The position numbers and the translations under genes are program-made. The notes below the pieces were generated by a model. The model was not told the DNA's origin, searched no databases, and was given only the letters and a program-made list of their open reading frames with translations. From Marivivens geojensis (GTDB lineage Bacteria; Pseudomonadota; Alphaproteobacteria; Rhodobacterales; Rhodobacteraceae), in contig NZ_JALKCU010000003.1 in NCBI RefSeq assembly GCF_023540835.1, positions 124,001 to 188,000 on the forward strand: a stretch of DNA of 64,000 nucleotides. Direction: 5' to 3'. Of the stretch, positions 9,299 through 16,960 are shown one piece after another. Position 1 is the stretch's first letter. Every line of letters begins with the position of its first letter.

Positions 9299-9322
9299 GG
9301 GCGCTTTCGGGCGCCCTTCTTC
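9299..9322 (+). terminator. Terminator after scoB
   Basis: GGGCGC, loop TTTCGG, GCGCCC is followed by TTCTTCTTT. It starts 7 nt after the scoB stop. Confidence 0.75.
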
Positions 9323-9399
9323 TTTCGCGTGTGTTAATTGTTTCTAAAATTGCCTTGGGTTTCATAATTCGGCCCCAATCGGTTGCTATTTCGTGACCA

Positions 9400-10398
9400 A
9401 TGACAATGAGCAGCACAAATAGATTGCCAGACACAGGCTCTACCGCAAACCGCCGTTGGCGCGACATCGCGCTGCTGGCGGGGTTGTTCGGTTTTGTCAT
9501 TGTGGGTTTGGCTGGGCTCGCTCTTGCGACGGGTTGGGAAGAAACGATTGCCCAATTGTCGCGACTGTCTTTTCTGCAATTTATCGTGCTCTTGGGGCTA
9601 AGCCTTGTGAACTACGTGTTACGAGGCAGCCGCTGGCACGTGATGGCACGTAAAATTGGTCTTCCGACGACATTAGCCCAAGATCTCCGTCACTTCATCG
9701 GTGGGTTCGCGATGTCCGTGACCCCGGGTCGCGTCGGGGAACTGATCCGTATGCGGTGGATCAGACGTGAAACGGGGTGGGCCGTTGAACGGTCCGCGCC
9801 GATGGTGCTGATGGATCGGGCTGGTGATCTGGCCGCGATGGCGATTATTCTGGCGCTGGGCCTGTCCTTTGGCACGGGTGGTATCGCGTTTGGCCTGCCT
9901 GTGGCTATCGCTGCACTGTTGGTTGCATTTGTAGCTACACGCCCACGGCTCCTTGCTGGAGCGGCGGAATTTGCCTACCGACTAACCGGATTTTTCCCGC
10001 GTCTCATGGTGCGTGTGCGCCGTGCGGCAGGGTCGCTTGCTGCGTTTTCTGACCCCAAAACGGTGATCATCACCTTGGCGCTGGGCCTGACAGGTTGGAT
10101 TGCCGAAGGCTATGCGTTCCACCTTCTCCTTCTTTGGATGGGAGCGGACATTGGGTTCTGGATGGCCGCAACGATTTTCACCTTCTCGACCCTTGCTGGC
10201 GGGCTGACGGGCGCACCGGGTGGTGTCGGTGGGGCCGAGGCCGCGATGGTCGCGCTCTTGTCTATGCAGGGCGTGCCTCTTGAAACCTCGCTGCCTGCGA
10301 CGGCGATTATTCGCGTAACGACCTTTTGGTTTGCGATTGGGTTGGGGCTATTGGTTTTCCCATTTGCCGAACGACATTCTTTAAAACAGGCACTTTGA
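9400..10398 (+). CDS. Flippase-like integral membrane protein (LPG synthase TM / UPF0104 family)
   Basis: The 332-residue protein has about eight membrane helices after a short polar N terminus. It carries family blocks GFAMSVTPGRVGELIRM (residues about 106-122) and GGLTGAPGGVGGAEAAM (about 267-283), which mark the lysylphosphatidylglycerol-synthase transmembrane family without the synthetase domain. Members are often lipid-linked sugar flippases or their helpers. It lies 4 nt before the DprE1-like gene, so it probably moves the polyprenyl-phosphate sugar made by the next genes across the membrane; that role is inferred. ATGs at 9400 and 9406 are both possible starts. Confidence 0.8.
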   Translation: MTMSSTNRLPDTGSTANRRWRDIALLAGLFGFVIVGLAGLALATGWEETIAQLSRLSFLQFIVLLGLSLVNYVLRGSRWHVMARKIGLPTTLAQDLRHFIGGFAMSVTPGRVGELIRMRWIRRETGWAVERSAPMVLMDRAGDLAAMAIILALGLSFGTGGIAFGLPVAIAALLVAFVATRPRLLAGAAEFAYRLTGFFPRLMVRVRRAAGSLAAFSDPKTVIITLALGLTGWIAEGYAFHLLLLWMGADIGFWMAATIFTFSTLAGGLTGAPGGVGGAEAAMVALLSMQGVPLETSLPATAIIRVTTFWFAIGLGLLVFPFAERHSLKQAL

Positions 10399-10402
10399 TA
10401 CG

Positions 10403-11692
10403 ATGCTTTGGAAGACAATGACTTATTCTGGTTGGGGCCGCGCCCTGACTGCTGATGGCGAACTTGCACGCCCTGAACGGCGGGCTGTTGTTACGGCCCA
10501 AGGCCCTGCGATTGGCAACCGCCGCAGTTATGGTGATGCCGCGCTGAACGATAACGGTCGGGCGACAGATATGACGCGGCTCGATCGGATCATCGGGTTC
10601 GACGGTGACATCGTCCATGTCGAGGCGGGCTGCACCATTGCTACTCTGGCACGGATTTTCGCACCCAAGGGCTATCTGCCCGCCGTGATGCCCGGCACAG
10701 GGTTCGCGACGGTCGGTGGTGCTATCGGCATGGATGTGCATGGCAAAAACCACCACAACGACGGATCGTTTGGCCAACATGTGACCGAAATTACCCTGCT
10801 CGGCATCGATGGAACGCGAGCTATTACCCCAGCCGATGAGGTGATCTGGAAAGCGACGATTGGCGGGCTGGGCCAAACAGGTGTGATCCTGTCAGCAAAG
10901 CTGCGGTTGAAGCCGATCACGGGCGGCCAAATGCGCGTTACCGAACGGCGCGTGCAAAACTGGGACCAGCACATCGAAATGCTGGACGCAAGTACGGCGA
11001 CCTATTGCGTGGGTTGGATTGATGCAATGGCCAAGGGTGACGCTCTGGGACGCGGCATCGTCGAAGAGGCTGAGGTTGGCGGTGGGGACTATTCCGCGCC
11101 GAAAGGGGCGAAAAAAGTGCCTTTTGACGCGCCGAATTTTGCCTTGGCTGCGCCCATCGTGAATGCTTTTAACGAAGCCTATTACCGGCGTGTCCCTGCT
11201 GAGGGTCGCACTGTTGATCGTCGCATTGAGGATTTCTTTTTCCCGCTCGACAAGATCCACGACTGGAACCGTCTCTATGGGAAGCGTGGCTTCCATCAGT
11301 TCCAATGCGTTGTGCCCTTGGCCCAAGTGGATGCACTGAAATCCATGCTGAGCGCGATTGCGTCCTCTGGTCTGGCCTCTCCACTTGCCGTTTTGAAACG
11401 CATGGGGGCGGGGCGGGGTGGCTATATGTCCTTCCCGATGGAGGGGTACACGCTCGCTGTTGATTTCCCCGCACGTGATGCCGCTGCTGAACTGATTGCG
11501 GAGCTGATCAGCCTAGCAGACGCGGCTGGTGGTCGGGTTTATCTGGCCAAAGATAGCCTCGCATCGGGGGGCGTCATCAAATCCATGTATCCCGAACATT
11601 CGGAGTGGTCAGAGGCCGTGAACGAAGCCGATCCTGATCACCGTTTTGAAACTGACATGACCCGCCGTTTGAACCTACGAGGTGCGAAATGA
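10403..11692 (+). CDS. FAD-dependent oxidoreductase, DprE1-like
   Basis: DprE1 oxidises decaprenylphosphoryl-ribose to the 2-keto intermediate. The 429-residue protein has an N-terminal PCMH-type FAD domain with the family motif RRSYGDAALND (about residue 36) and HGKNHHNDGSFG (about 113). A C-terminal substrate domain like D-arabinono-1,4-lactone oxidases follows, with a conserved lysine region (YLAKDSLAS). Downstream is a DprE2-like reductase with 4-nt overlap (ATGA), and a UbiA-type synthase lies next to it. That context, more than the sequence alone, points to the polyprenylphosphoryl pentose epimerisation step. A generic FAD-linked oxidase with another sugar substrate remains possible. 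Confidence 0.8.
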   Translation: MLWKTMTYSGWGRALTADGELARPERRAVVTAQGPAIGNRRSYGDAALNDNGRATDMTRLDRIIGFDGDIVHVEAGCTIATLARIFAPKGYLPAVMPGTGFATVGGAIGMDVHGKNHHNDGSFGQHVTEITLLGIDGTRAITPADEVIWKATIGGLGQTGVILSAKLRLKPITGGQMRVTERRVQNWDQHIEMLDASTATYCVGWIDAMAKGDALGRGIVEEAEVGGGDYSAPKGAKKVPFDAPNFALAAPIVNAFNEAYYRRVPAEGRTVDRRIEDFFFPLDKIHDWNRLYGKRGFHQFQCVVPLAQVDALKSMLSAIASSGLASPLAVLKRMGAGRGGYMSFPMEGYTLAVDFPARDAAAELIAELISLADAAGGRVYLAKDSLASGGVIKSMYPEHSEWSEAVNEADPDHRFETDMTRRLNLRGAK

Positions 11693-12423
11693 CCGATACT
11701 TGGATCATCTTAGGCGCAACATCCGCCATCGCCCGCGCGTTCATTCGTAAGCAAGCCGAGGCCGGCGCTGCGTTCATTCTATGTGGTCGTGACATCGTTG
11801 ATATGGAGGCGACCGCAGCTGACGCGACGGTCCGTGGTGCGCCTGAGGCGACCGTCATGCCGATTGATATGCGCGATGCCGCAACCTTTGACGCGGTGAT
11901 TGAGGCGGCCAAGGGCCTCGAAGGTACGATCAATTGCGCGGTCTTTGTTGGCTCTATGCCGGATCAGGCCGAGATTGACGCTGATCCGTCCTTGATCGAT
12001 GGTGTTGTCACCGACAGCTTTACAGGTCCTGCGCGGTTCCTGACCATGCTGTGCCCAGTGATGGAAGCCCGTGAACAAGGCGTTGTCGTCGGCATCAGCT
12101 CTGTTGCAGGTGATCGTGGGCGTTTGAACAACTATGTCTACGGCGCGGCAAAGGCTGGCTTCACGACCTACCTGTCGGGTCTGCGCAACCGCATGGGTCG
12201 CAAGGGCGTCCACGTGATGACGGTAAAACCTGGCCCTGTCGATACGGCGATGACATGGGGCATGAAAATGCCTGCCATGACCACGCCAGAGGCGGCGGTA
12301 GAGGACATCCTCAAAGGCGTTCAGAAAAAACGGAACGTGATCTACACAGCGAAAATCTGGTTCCCGATCATGACCGTGATCAAACTGATCCCCGAGCCGA
12401 TCTTTAAGAAACTGTCGTTCTGA
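11689..12423 (+). CDS. SDR-family reductase, DprE2-like
   Basis: DprE2 reduces the keto intermediate made by DprE1 with NAD(P)H to give polyprenylphosphoryl-arabinose. The 244-residue protein is a classical-type short-chain dehydrogenase. It has a nucleotide-binding start ILGATSAIARAF in place of TGxxxGxG, a catalytic serine in VVGISSVAGDRG, and YVYGAAKAGF with the Tyr and Lys. GATSAIA is typical of the DprE2 branch. It overlaps the preceding oxidase by 4 nt. Its stop codon lies inside a bidirectional terminator shared with the convergent HAD-UbiA gene. Confidence 0.82.
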   Translation: MTDTWIILGATSAIARAFIRKQAEAGAAFILCGRDIVDMEATAADATVRGAPEATVMPIDMRDAATFDAVIEAAKGLEGTINCAVFVGSMPDQAEIDADPSLIDGVVTDSFTGPARFLTMLCPVMEAREQGVVVGISSVAGDRGRLNNYVYGAAKAGFTTYLSGLRNRMGRKGVHVMTVKPGPVDTAMTWGMKMPAMTTPEAAVEDILKGVQKKRNVIYTAKIWFPIMTVIKLIPEPIFKKLSF

Positions 12424-12437
12424 GGGGTGCCCCTCAG
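12420..12437. terminator. Bidirectional terminator containing both stop codons
   Basis: CTGAGGGG-TG-CCCCTCAG is a perfect palindrome. It covers the TGA of the DprE2-like gene (12421-12423) and the TGA of the convergent HAD-UbiA gene (12434-12436). There is no long T-tract on either side. Confidence 0.6.
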
Positions 12438-13861
12438 AACCCAAACCATTTTTGCCAGAGTCCTGCGCTGTAGAACATCAGCGACAGCGTGATGAGCAAA
12501 AGGCCGATCCCGCGTTTGTCCTTGAGGGCGAAAACAATCGGGTCGTAGTCCTGCTTTCCATTCCAACCCAGACGCACCATTCGGTTGAGCCATGCCGCAA
12601 TCGGGATCAGCGCGACCCACAGCAGCCATTGGGACGGGTAGAGCATCCGTGCTTGTTCGCTGAACGAGTAGAGGAAGAAAATCACCAGTGCCCCGATCAT
12701 CCCGAGAATGCCGACGTTCAACAGATCAGGTCTATCAGGGCGGCCATATCCGCGCCCCGGAAGGCGGTCGTCGTTCGTGGCCAGCGTCAGTTCGGTTAAA
12801 CGCTTCACGCAGCCGAGGGTGACAAAGATCGGGAAGATGAAGATCAACATAAAGACAGAGGCGTCAACACGGCTCGCCGCAGCGCCAGCCACCACGCGGA
12901 TTGTGTAGAGCGATGCGAGCGTGAAAATGTCGATCCAGCGCATCCGTTTGAGTTTCAGCGAATAGGCCAGCGACAGGATCATATAGAGAGCGACGACACC
13001 AAAGAATGCGATGCCGAGGAACGCGCCAAGGCCCAGTGCAAAGACCCCAAGCCCCGCGCAGATCATCATGCCTGTTTTGATTGGCACGGTGCCTGCGGCG
13101 AACGGGCGTTTACATTTCTTAACGTGGAGGCGATCCGCTTCGAGGTCGAGTAGGTCGTTGACGATATAAATGCAGGATGCAGCCGCCGAGAACGCCATGA
13201 TGCCGAGGATGATCAGACCAAAGGACACCAACCCGAATTGGTGGGCCGCGATCATGGGCAGGAATAGCAGGACGTTTTTGACCCACTGATGCGGACGCAT
13301 GGCGCGAATGGCTTCGGAGGTTTTGTGCGGCGCGTCGAAGGTCGTCACCTTTTCAGACGGGTAACGTGCGGCGGCTCCGCCTGCGGTTCCCACAATAATC
13401 GCCTTATCTGCGACGTCCCAGATCGCCGTGTCTGATGAATCGTCGCCTGCGTAATCGAACCCACCTTTACCGTAGCGTTCGACCAACTCGGCGGCTTTGT
13501 TCGCGCCTTTGAGGTTGTGGCCGTCTTTCGACCCGATGGCCCCGTCGAACCCATGATGATCGGCAAGCGCCTGAACCAATCGTTCGTCCGATGCGCTGGC
13601 GAGGATCACCTTGCGCCCGTCGGCTTGGGCGGCCTTTGCGAATTCTAGAACCTCGGTATTAACGGGCAATAAGTCCACGCGAATATCGGCTATATTATAA
13701 ACGGCCTCTTTCAGACGCGCGGGTTTACGAAAGAGCGTCACGCCTGCTTTGATCGTTCGGATCGGATCAGTGCCCAAACCCGCCCAGACGTTTTCGAACA
13801 ACATGTCAGTGCGCAAAAGCGTGCCGTCGACATCCAGCACCAGTGGCTTTGAAGCGGTCAA
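12434..13861 (-). CDS. HAD phosphatase-UbiA prenyltransferase fusion, DPPR-synthase-like
   Basis: The 475-residue protein joins an N-terminal HAD-type domain (residues 1 to about 185) to a UbiA membrane domain (about 190-475, roughly eight helices). The HAD domain has DVDGTLLRTD with the nucleophile Asp and GDDSSD as the acidic motif. The UbiA motif NDLLDLEADRLHVKKCKRP closely follows the pattern of decaprenyl-phosphate phosphoribosyltransferase (Rv3806c). An obvious reading is that the UbiA part makes polyprenylphosphoryl-5-phosphoribose and the HAD part removes the 5-phosphate; that is inference. The start codon is TTG at 13861, with AGGGGA 7 nt ahead, 2 nt after the transglycosylase stop. 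Confidence 0.83.
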   Translation of the reverse strand: MTASKPLVLDVDGTLLRTDMLFENVWAGLGTDPIRTIKAGVTLFRKPARLKEAVYNIADIRVDLLPVNTEVLEFAKAAQADGRKVILASASDERLVQALADHHGFDGAIGSKDGHNLKGANKAAELVERYGKGGFDYAGDDSSDTAIWDVADKAIIVGTAGGAAARYPSEKVTTFDAPHKTSEAIRAMRPHQWVKNVLLFLPMIAAHQFGLVSFGLIILGIMAFSAAASCIYIVNDLLDLEADRLHVKKCKRPFAAGTVPIKTGMMICAGLGVFALGLGAFLGIAFFGVVALYMILSLAYSLKLKRMRWIDIFTLASLYTIRVVAGAAASRVDASVFMLIFIFPIFVTLGCVKRLTELTLATNDDRLPGRGYGRPDRPDLLNVGILGMIGALVIFFLYSFSEQARMLYPSQWLLWVALIPIAAWLNRMVRLGWNGKQDYDPIVFALKDKRGIGLLLITLSLMFYSAGLWQKWFGF

Positions 13862-13863
13862 AG

Positions 13864-14733
13864 TCAGTCCCCTAGATTAAAGACGCAGCCATCCGACATC
13901 AGCTCTGGCGGTGTGATGCAGAGCGCGCGTGCCACTGTCCATGCGGACAGCACTTTGGGTACATAGGCACGTGTCTCAGCAAAGTTCGGAACGCCGTTGT
14001 TGTCACGGATCGGACCCTCGCCTGCGTTATATGCTGCGATGAATAGAATTGGGTCGTTATCAAATTCGGTCATGAGCCAGTCGAGATAGGCAATCCCGCC
14101 GCGGATGTTCTGTGATGGATCGAGGCTGTTGCGCACATCAAACCGTGCAGCCGTCGCTGGCATGAGTTGCATGAGGCCCTGCGCGCCAACTCGGCTCACG
14201 GCACTGGCGTCTCCGCCGCTTTCAACTGCGATCACGGCCAAAGCCAGCGCGGGCGAGACATTTGTATCAATCGTGCTGATCATAATGTCTTTGCCATGCG
14301 CGGCGGCAATCTGGTGCAGGGCGGACAAGCGAGGTTCCGTGACCGCTTCGCCTTCGGGGGCTTTGGCCATCGCGTCCAACGCAAGGATCAATCGTCCAGG
14401 AGCGGTGGCATCGAGGGTAGGGGGCACGGCCTCCCAAAACCAATCGAGGGTTCCTGTTTGCGGAACGGCGCCTTCAATTGGGTTCGACGATGGGGCAGGA
14501 GTGCGCGACGTCGGGATCGCCGCCTCACCTGCTGCTGAGGGTGCAGATGGAGCGCTGGGCGCACGCGGCGCTGCGGGGTCGATCTGCACATTGATACGAT
14601 TTGTGGTTGTGCCAACGGGCGGCGCGGTGACTCGCCTAAAGGTAAAGTCGGGCTGCAAACGGCTCGACTCGGCCAAGGCCGAGGACGCCAAAAGAGTCGC
14701 CAAACTGAAAATGATTGCGAAGCGCCGCGTCAT
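13864..14733 (-). CDS. Lytic transglycosylase (SLT family 1)
   Basis: This enzyme cleaves peptidoglycan between MurNAc and GlcNAc in the periplasm. The 289-residue product starts MTRRFAIIFSLATLL with a signal peptide (cleavage near ALA-ES), then a proline/alanine-rich linker. The C-terminal SLT domain has the catalytic glutamate E171 in AVIAVESGGD, then GAQGLMQLMPATA and AAYNAGEG. A longer in-frame N terminus to 14787 was rejected because it hides the signal peptide. It reads away from the tad pilus locus and is directly followed by the HAD-UbiA gene, probably as an operon. A role in opening the wall for pili is possible but unproven. Confidence 0.9.
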   Translation of the reverse strand: MTRRFAIIFSLATLLASSALAESSRLQPDFTFRRVTAPPVGTTTNRINVQIDPAAPRAPSAPSAPSAAGEAAIPTSRTPAPSSNPIEGAVPQTGTLDWFWEAVPPTLDATAPGRLILALDAMAKAPEGEAVTEPRLSALHQIAAAHGKDIMISTIDTNVSPALALAVIAVESGGDASAVSRVGAQGLMQLMPATAARFDVRNSLDPSQNIRGGIAYLDWLMTEFDNDPILFIAAYNAGEGPIRDNNGVPNFAETRAYVPKVLSAWTVARALCITPPELMSDGCVFNLGD

Positions 14734-15000
14734 GCGGGTCTGCCCTGCCCCTGCTTTTTTCAAATCTATCGCAGAAAATCTGTCCAATTGCTACCTAAAG
14801 GAGGAGCAATGGCCATGAGTGAGCCTAATTGTAGAGTATTTTCAGGGGCGGAATACCCCAAAGTATATAAAATTTAACCTTTTATACCTTATTAATCAGT
14901 TACTTATAACTTTCGTATTAAAAAATCTCAGATGGACAGAAATTGCACCAAAGCTGCCCAAATCCCGCCCCATTCGGATGGCTATATCATCTCATCCAAA

Positions 15001-15041
15001 GCGGGAAACGAACCAGAGAGGCTGGTGAGAAACACCCCCGC
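15001..15041 (+). promoter_or_regulatory. Possible structured leader RNA of the pilin operon
   Basis: Nested complementary arms are visible: GCGGG (15001-15005) with CCCGC (15037-15041), enclosing ACCAG (15012-15016) with CTGGT (15022-15026). It sits 48 nt upstream of the first pilin. It does not match a riboswitch class that I know. Confidence 0.35.
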
Positions 15042-15069
15042 AAGGAACTGAAAACTGAGCGATTACATT

Positions 15070-15083
15070 TCCCTGAGGAGGGA
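15070..15083 (+). promoter_or_regulatory. Shine-Dalgarno sequence inside a small hairpin
   Basis: TCCCT-GAGG-AGGGA can pair with itself and contains the AGGAGG ribosome site of the first pilin (ATG at 15089). Pairing would hide the site; whether it forms in the cell is unknown. Confidence 0.35.
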
Positions 15084-15088
15084 CCGAC

Positions 15089-15277
15089 ATGCTGAACTTT
15101 ATCAAAAACTTCCGTAACGACGAAGACGGTGCTGTGACTGTTGACTGGGTTGTTGTTCTGACCGCAGCTCTCGTAGGTATCGGCATCGCAGTTATCTCGT
15201 CCGTATCGGGCGGCACCACTGCAATGGGCGACAAGATGTCGACCATGCTGTCCGCACAAAAAGACGCAACCTACTAA
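15089..15277 (+). CDS. Flp-family pilin, copy 1
   Basis: This is a 62-residue prepilin of the tad (tight adherence) system. It has a short charged leader, MLNFIKNFRNDEDG, a cleavage site after Gly, and then a hydrophobic helix. The mature start is AVTVDWVV: aspartate and tryptophan take the places of the usual Glu5-Tyr6 of Flp pilins. A strong AGGAGG lies 8 nt upstream of the ATG. It is 61/62 identical to the next gene; the only difference is an extra valine (WVVVLTA). As the first gene after the structured leader it is likely the most translated. It would be processed by the CpaA/TadV peptidase at 25385. Confidence 0.9.
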   Translation: MLNFIKNFRNDEDGAVTVDWVVVLTAALVGIGIAVISSVSGGTTAMGDKMSTMLSAQKDATY

Positions 15278-15314
15278 TCCTTATTTAATCATCAAAGAAA
15301 TTCTGGAGCGTATC

Positions 15315-15500
15315 ATGCTTAACTTCATCAAAAACTTCCGCAACGACGAAGACGGCGCAGTAACTGTTGACTGGGTTGTTCTGACCGCAGCTCTCGTAGG
15401 TATCGGCATCGCAGTTATCTCGTCCGTATCGGGCGGCACCACTGCAATGGGCGACAAGATGTCGACCATGCTGTCCGCACAAAAAGACGCAACCTACTAA
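15315..15500 (+). CDS. Flp-family pilin, copy 2
   Basis: The 61-residue prepilin is identical to copy 1 apart from one missing valine (WVVLTA). From the codons for TVDW to the stop the two genes are identical in DNA except for the missing GTT. The first 20 codons differ at six third positions, all silent. This pattern indicates recent gene conversion or duplication of the 3' part. TGGAG lies ahead of the ATG. It sits 37 nt after copy 1 and 28 nt before copy 3, in one transcription unit. Confidence 0.9.
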   Translation: MLNFIKNFRNDEDGAVTVDWVVLTAALVGIGIAVISSVSGGTTAMGDKMSTMLSAQKDATY

Positions 15501-15528
15501 GATCATCCCAGGTTAGCGGAGCCTCGAC

Positions 15529-15714
15529 ATGACAACTTGGTTTAAAAAACTACGCCATGATGAAGAAGGTGCCGTAACCGTCGATTGGGTTGTATTGGCC
15601 GCGGCATTGGTGGGACTTGGGATTTCGATTGTTTCGACGACTGGGGAACACCAAACGGCCATGGGCGATAAGATGTCTAGCCAGATGTCAGAGCTCGCAG
15701 ATCAATACTATTGA
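15529..15714 (+). CDS. Flp-family pilin, copy 3 (divergent)
   Basis: The 61-residue prepilin starts MTTWFKKLRHDEEG. The same GAVTVDWVVL cleavage region and the TAMGDKMSS block near the C terminus show it belongs with the two preceding pilins, but elsewhere it has diverged (VSTTGEHQ; tail SELADQYY). AGCGGAG lies ahead of the ATG. It may be a minor pilin or an older copy. A stem-loop terminator at 15736 closes the pilin unit, so the pilins can be expressed at a different level from the assembly genes. Confidence 0.88.
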   Translation: MTTWFKKLRHDEEGAVTVDWVVLAAALVGLGISIVSTTGEHQTAMGDKMSSQMSELADQYY

Positions 15715-15735
15715 TCTTGGTGCCTTAAAATGACT

Positions 15736-15760
15736 GACCGTCCCTTACGTGGGGGCGGTC
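15736..15760 (+). terminator. Terminator after the pilin genes
   Basis: GACCGTCCC and GGGGCGGTC pair (one T-G) around TTACGTG, followed by AAAATCGTTT. It separates the pilin genes from cpaB. Confidence 0.6.
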
Positions 15761-15919
15761 AAAATCGTTTCAGGGGTATGAGCACTAGAGATTGTCTCTG
15801 AATTCGATAATAAAACGATCACAAGCTGTTATTTGTCCACAAATCGCCGCATTTTCCTGCGAGTGATAAACTAAGAAAACGTTGGATCGACGCAGCTTGA
15901 GGCGGCAGAGGGTAAAAAC

Positions 15920-16786
15920 ATGCGATCAGTATTTGGTTTGGTTCTGGTGATTGGTCTTGGCCTCGCGGGCTTTGCGGTCTTTATGGTCAAAGGCTATATC
16001 GACGAGCAAGAACAAGTCCGTGCAGCTGAGCGGGCCGCAATCGCCGCACGTGCCCCCACAATTGAGGTCGTCGCCGTCAAAGAAATGGTGCCCTATGGCG
16101 CCACGCTGACCCCTGACGATGTGGGCATGATCCTCTATGCCGAACCCTTCTTGCCCGAAGGTGTGTTCCGCACGATCAAAGAATTGTTCCCCAATGGTGC
16201 CGAAGAACCCCGCGTTGTGCTGCGCCAGATGGAACCACTCGAACCTGTTTTGGCTGTTAAGGTGACAGAGCCAGGTGGCGACGCTGGTATTACTTCGCTC
16301 TTGCAGCCCGGAATGCGTGCTTTTGCTATTCGCGTGGACGTGGCATCGGGCGTGTCTGGACTGTTGCGCCCGAATGACCGTGTTGACGTCTATTGGACGG
16401 GTCGCGCTATGAATGTGGGCGATATGGGGACCACTGACGTGACCCAACTGATCCAATCGAGCCTCAAAATCATCGCGATTGACCAGATTATCAACGGATC
16501 GGTAAACACTGGCACCGTTGCCCGCACTGTGACGGTTGAGGCAACGCCACAGCAGGTTGCGGCTTTGGCTCAGGCGCAATCGACCGGCAGCCTGATGTTG
16601 TCTCTGGTCGGTGCGTTTGACGAAACCATCGCGGCTCCGGTTGTTGTGGATCAGAACACGTTGCTCGGCATCGAAGCGGCCCCTGCGCCTGAACCTGAAC
16701 CCGAAGTGGTCGAGGAAAAGGTTTGCACCGTCCGCACGCGTCGTGGTGGTGATGTGGTCGAAATCCCGATCCCCTGCACCGACTAA
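15920..16786 (+). CDS. cpaB: Flp pilus assembly protein CpaB/RcpC
   Basis: CpaB is a periplasmic protein anchored in the inner membrane that supports the CpaC secretin. The 288-residue product has one N-terminal membrane helix (residues 4-25, VFGLVLVIGLGLAGFAVFMV) and a SAF-like domain (VVAVKEMVPYGATLTPDDV, about 51-69). The RcpC domain follows (GMRAFAIRVDVASGVSGLL and RPNDRVDVYWT, about 130-160). The C terminus has a Glu/Pro linker and a short tail with two cysteines (EKVCTV and IPIPCTD). About 130 bp of AT-rich sequence precedes it, including AGAGA-TTG-TCTCT at 15787-15799, which may hold its own promoter. Confidence 0.92.
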   Translation: MRSVFGLVLVIGLGLAGFAVFMVKGYIDEQEQVRAAERAAIAARAPTIEVVAVKEMVPYGATLTPDDVGMILYAEPFLPEGVFRTIKELFPNGAEEPRVVLRQMEPLEPVLAVKVTEPGGDAGITSLLQPGMRAFAIRVDVASGVSGLLRPNDRVDVYWTGRAMNVGDMGTTDVTQLIQSSLKIIAIDQIINGSVNTGTVARTVTVEATPQQVAALAQAQSTGSLMLSLVGAFDETIAAPVVVDQNTLLGIEAAPAPEPEPEVVEEKVCTVRTRRGGDVVEIPIPCTD

Positions 16787-16814
16787 GACACCTTTACAAC
16801 CCTGATGCGTTGTC

Positions 16815-16845
16815 GTGGGACATGGGTCTGTTGCCCAAGTCCCAC
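16815..16845 (+). terminator. Long hairpin between cpaB and cpaC
   Basis: GTGGGAC-A-TGGG pairs with CCCA-A-GTCCCAC around a 7-nt loop, giving 11 base pairs and one A-A mismatch, 28 nt after the cpaB stop. No T-tract follows. It may reduce readthrough or protect mRNA ends rather than terminate. Confidence 0.45.
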
Positions 16846-16960
16846 ATATAATTTGCCTCGCAACGTATTGATTCTTGCAAAAAATGCTTTTTCAGCGCAG
16901 TCTGCAGAAAAATACGGGCAATAGACCCGATAACGGGCGTGATCCAAGAGGCAGGTCACA

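Larger units (their letters stand above)
14734..15088. other. AT-rich intergenic control region upstream of the pilin genes
   Basis: This 355-bp gap between divergent genes is clearly more AT-rich than its surroundings between about 14850 and 14940. I found no gene I would support in it; a 69-codon frame at 14819 lacks a ribosome site and sensible composition. The right end holds a structured leader (15001-15041) and a Shine-Dalgarno hairpin (15070-15083), described separately. Confidence 0.6.

Noticed and set aside
14819-15028. 69-codon frame upstream of the pilins
   Set aside because: Lies in the AT-rich control region; codon composition is unlike neighbouring genes and it runs into the leader hairpin.
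15001-15083. Cobalamin or c-di-GMP riboswitch before the pilins
   Set aside because: The region has paired arms but none of the conserved core sequences of those classes; kept only as an unnamed leader.
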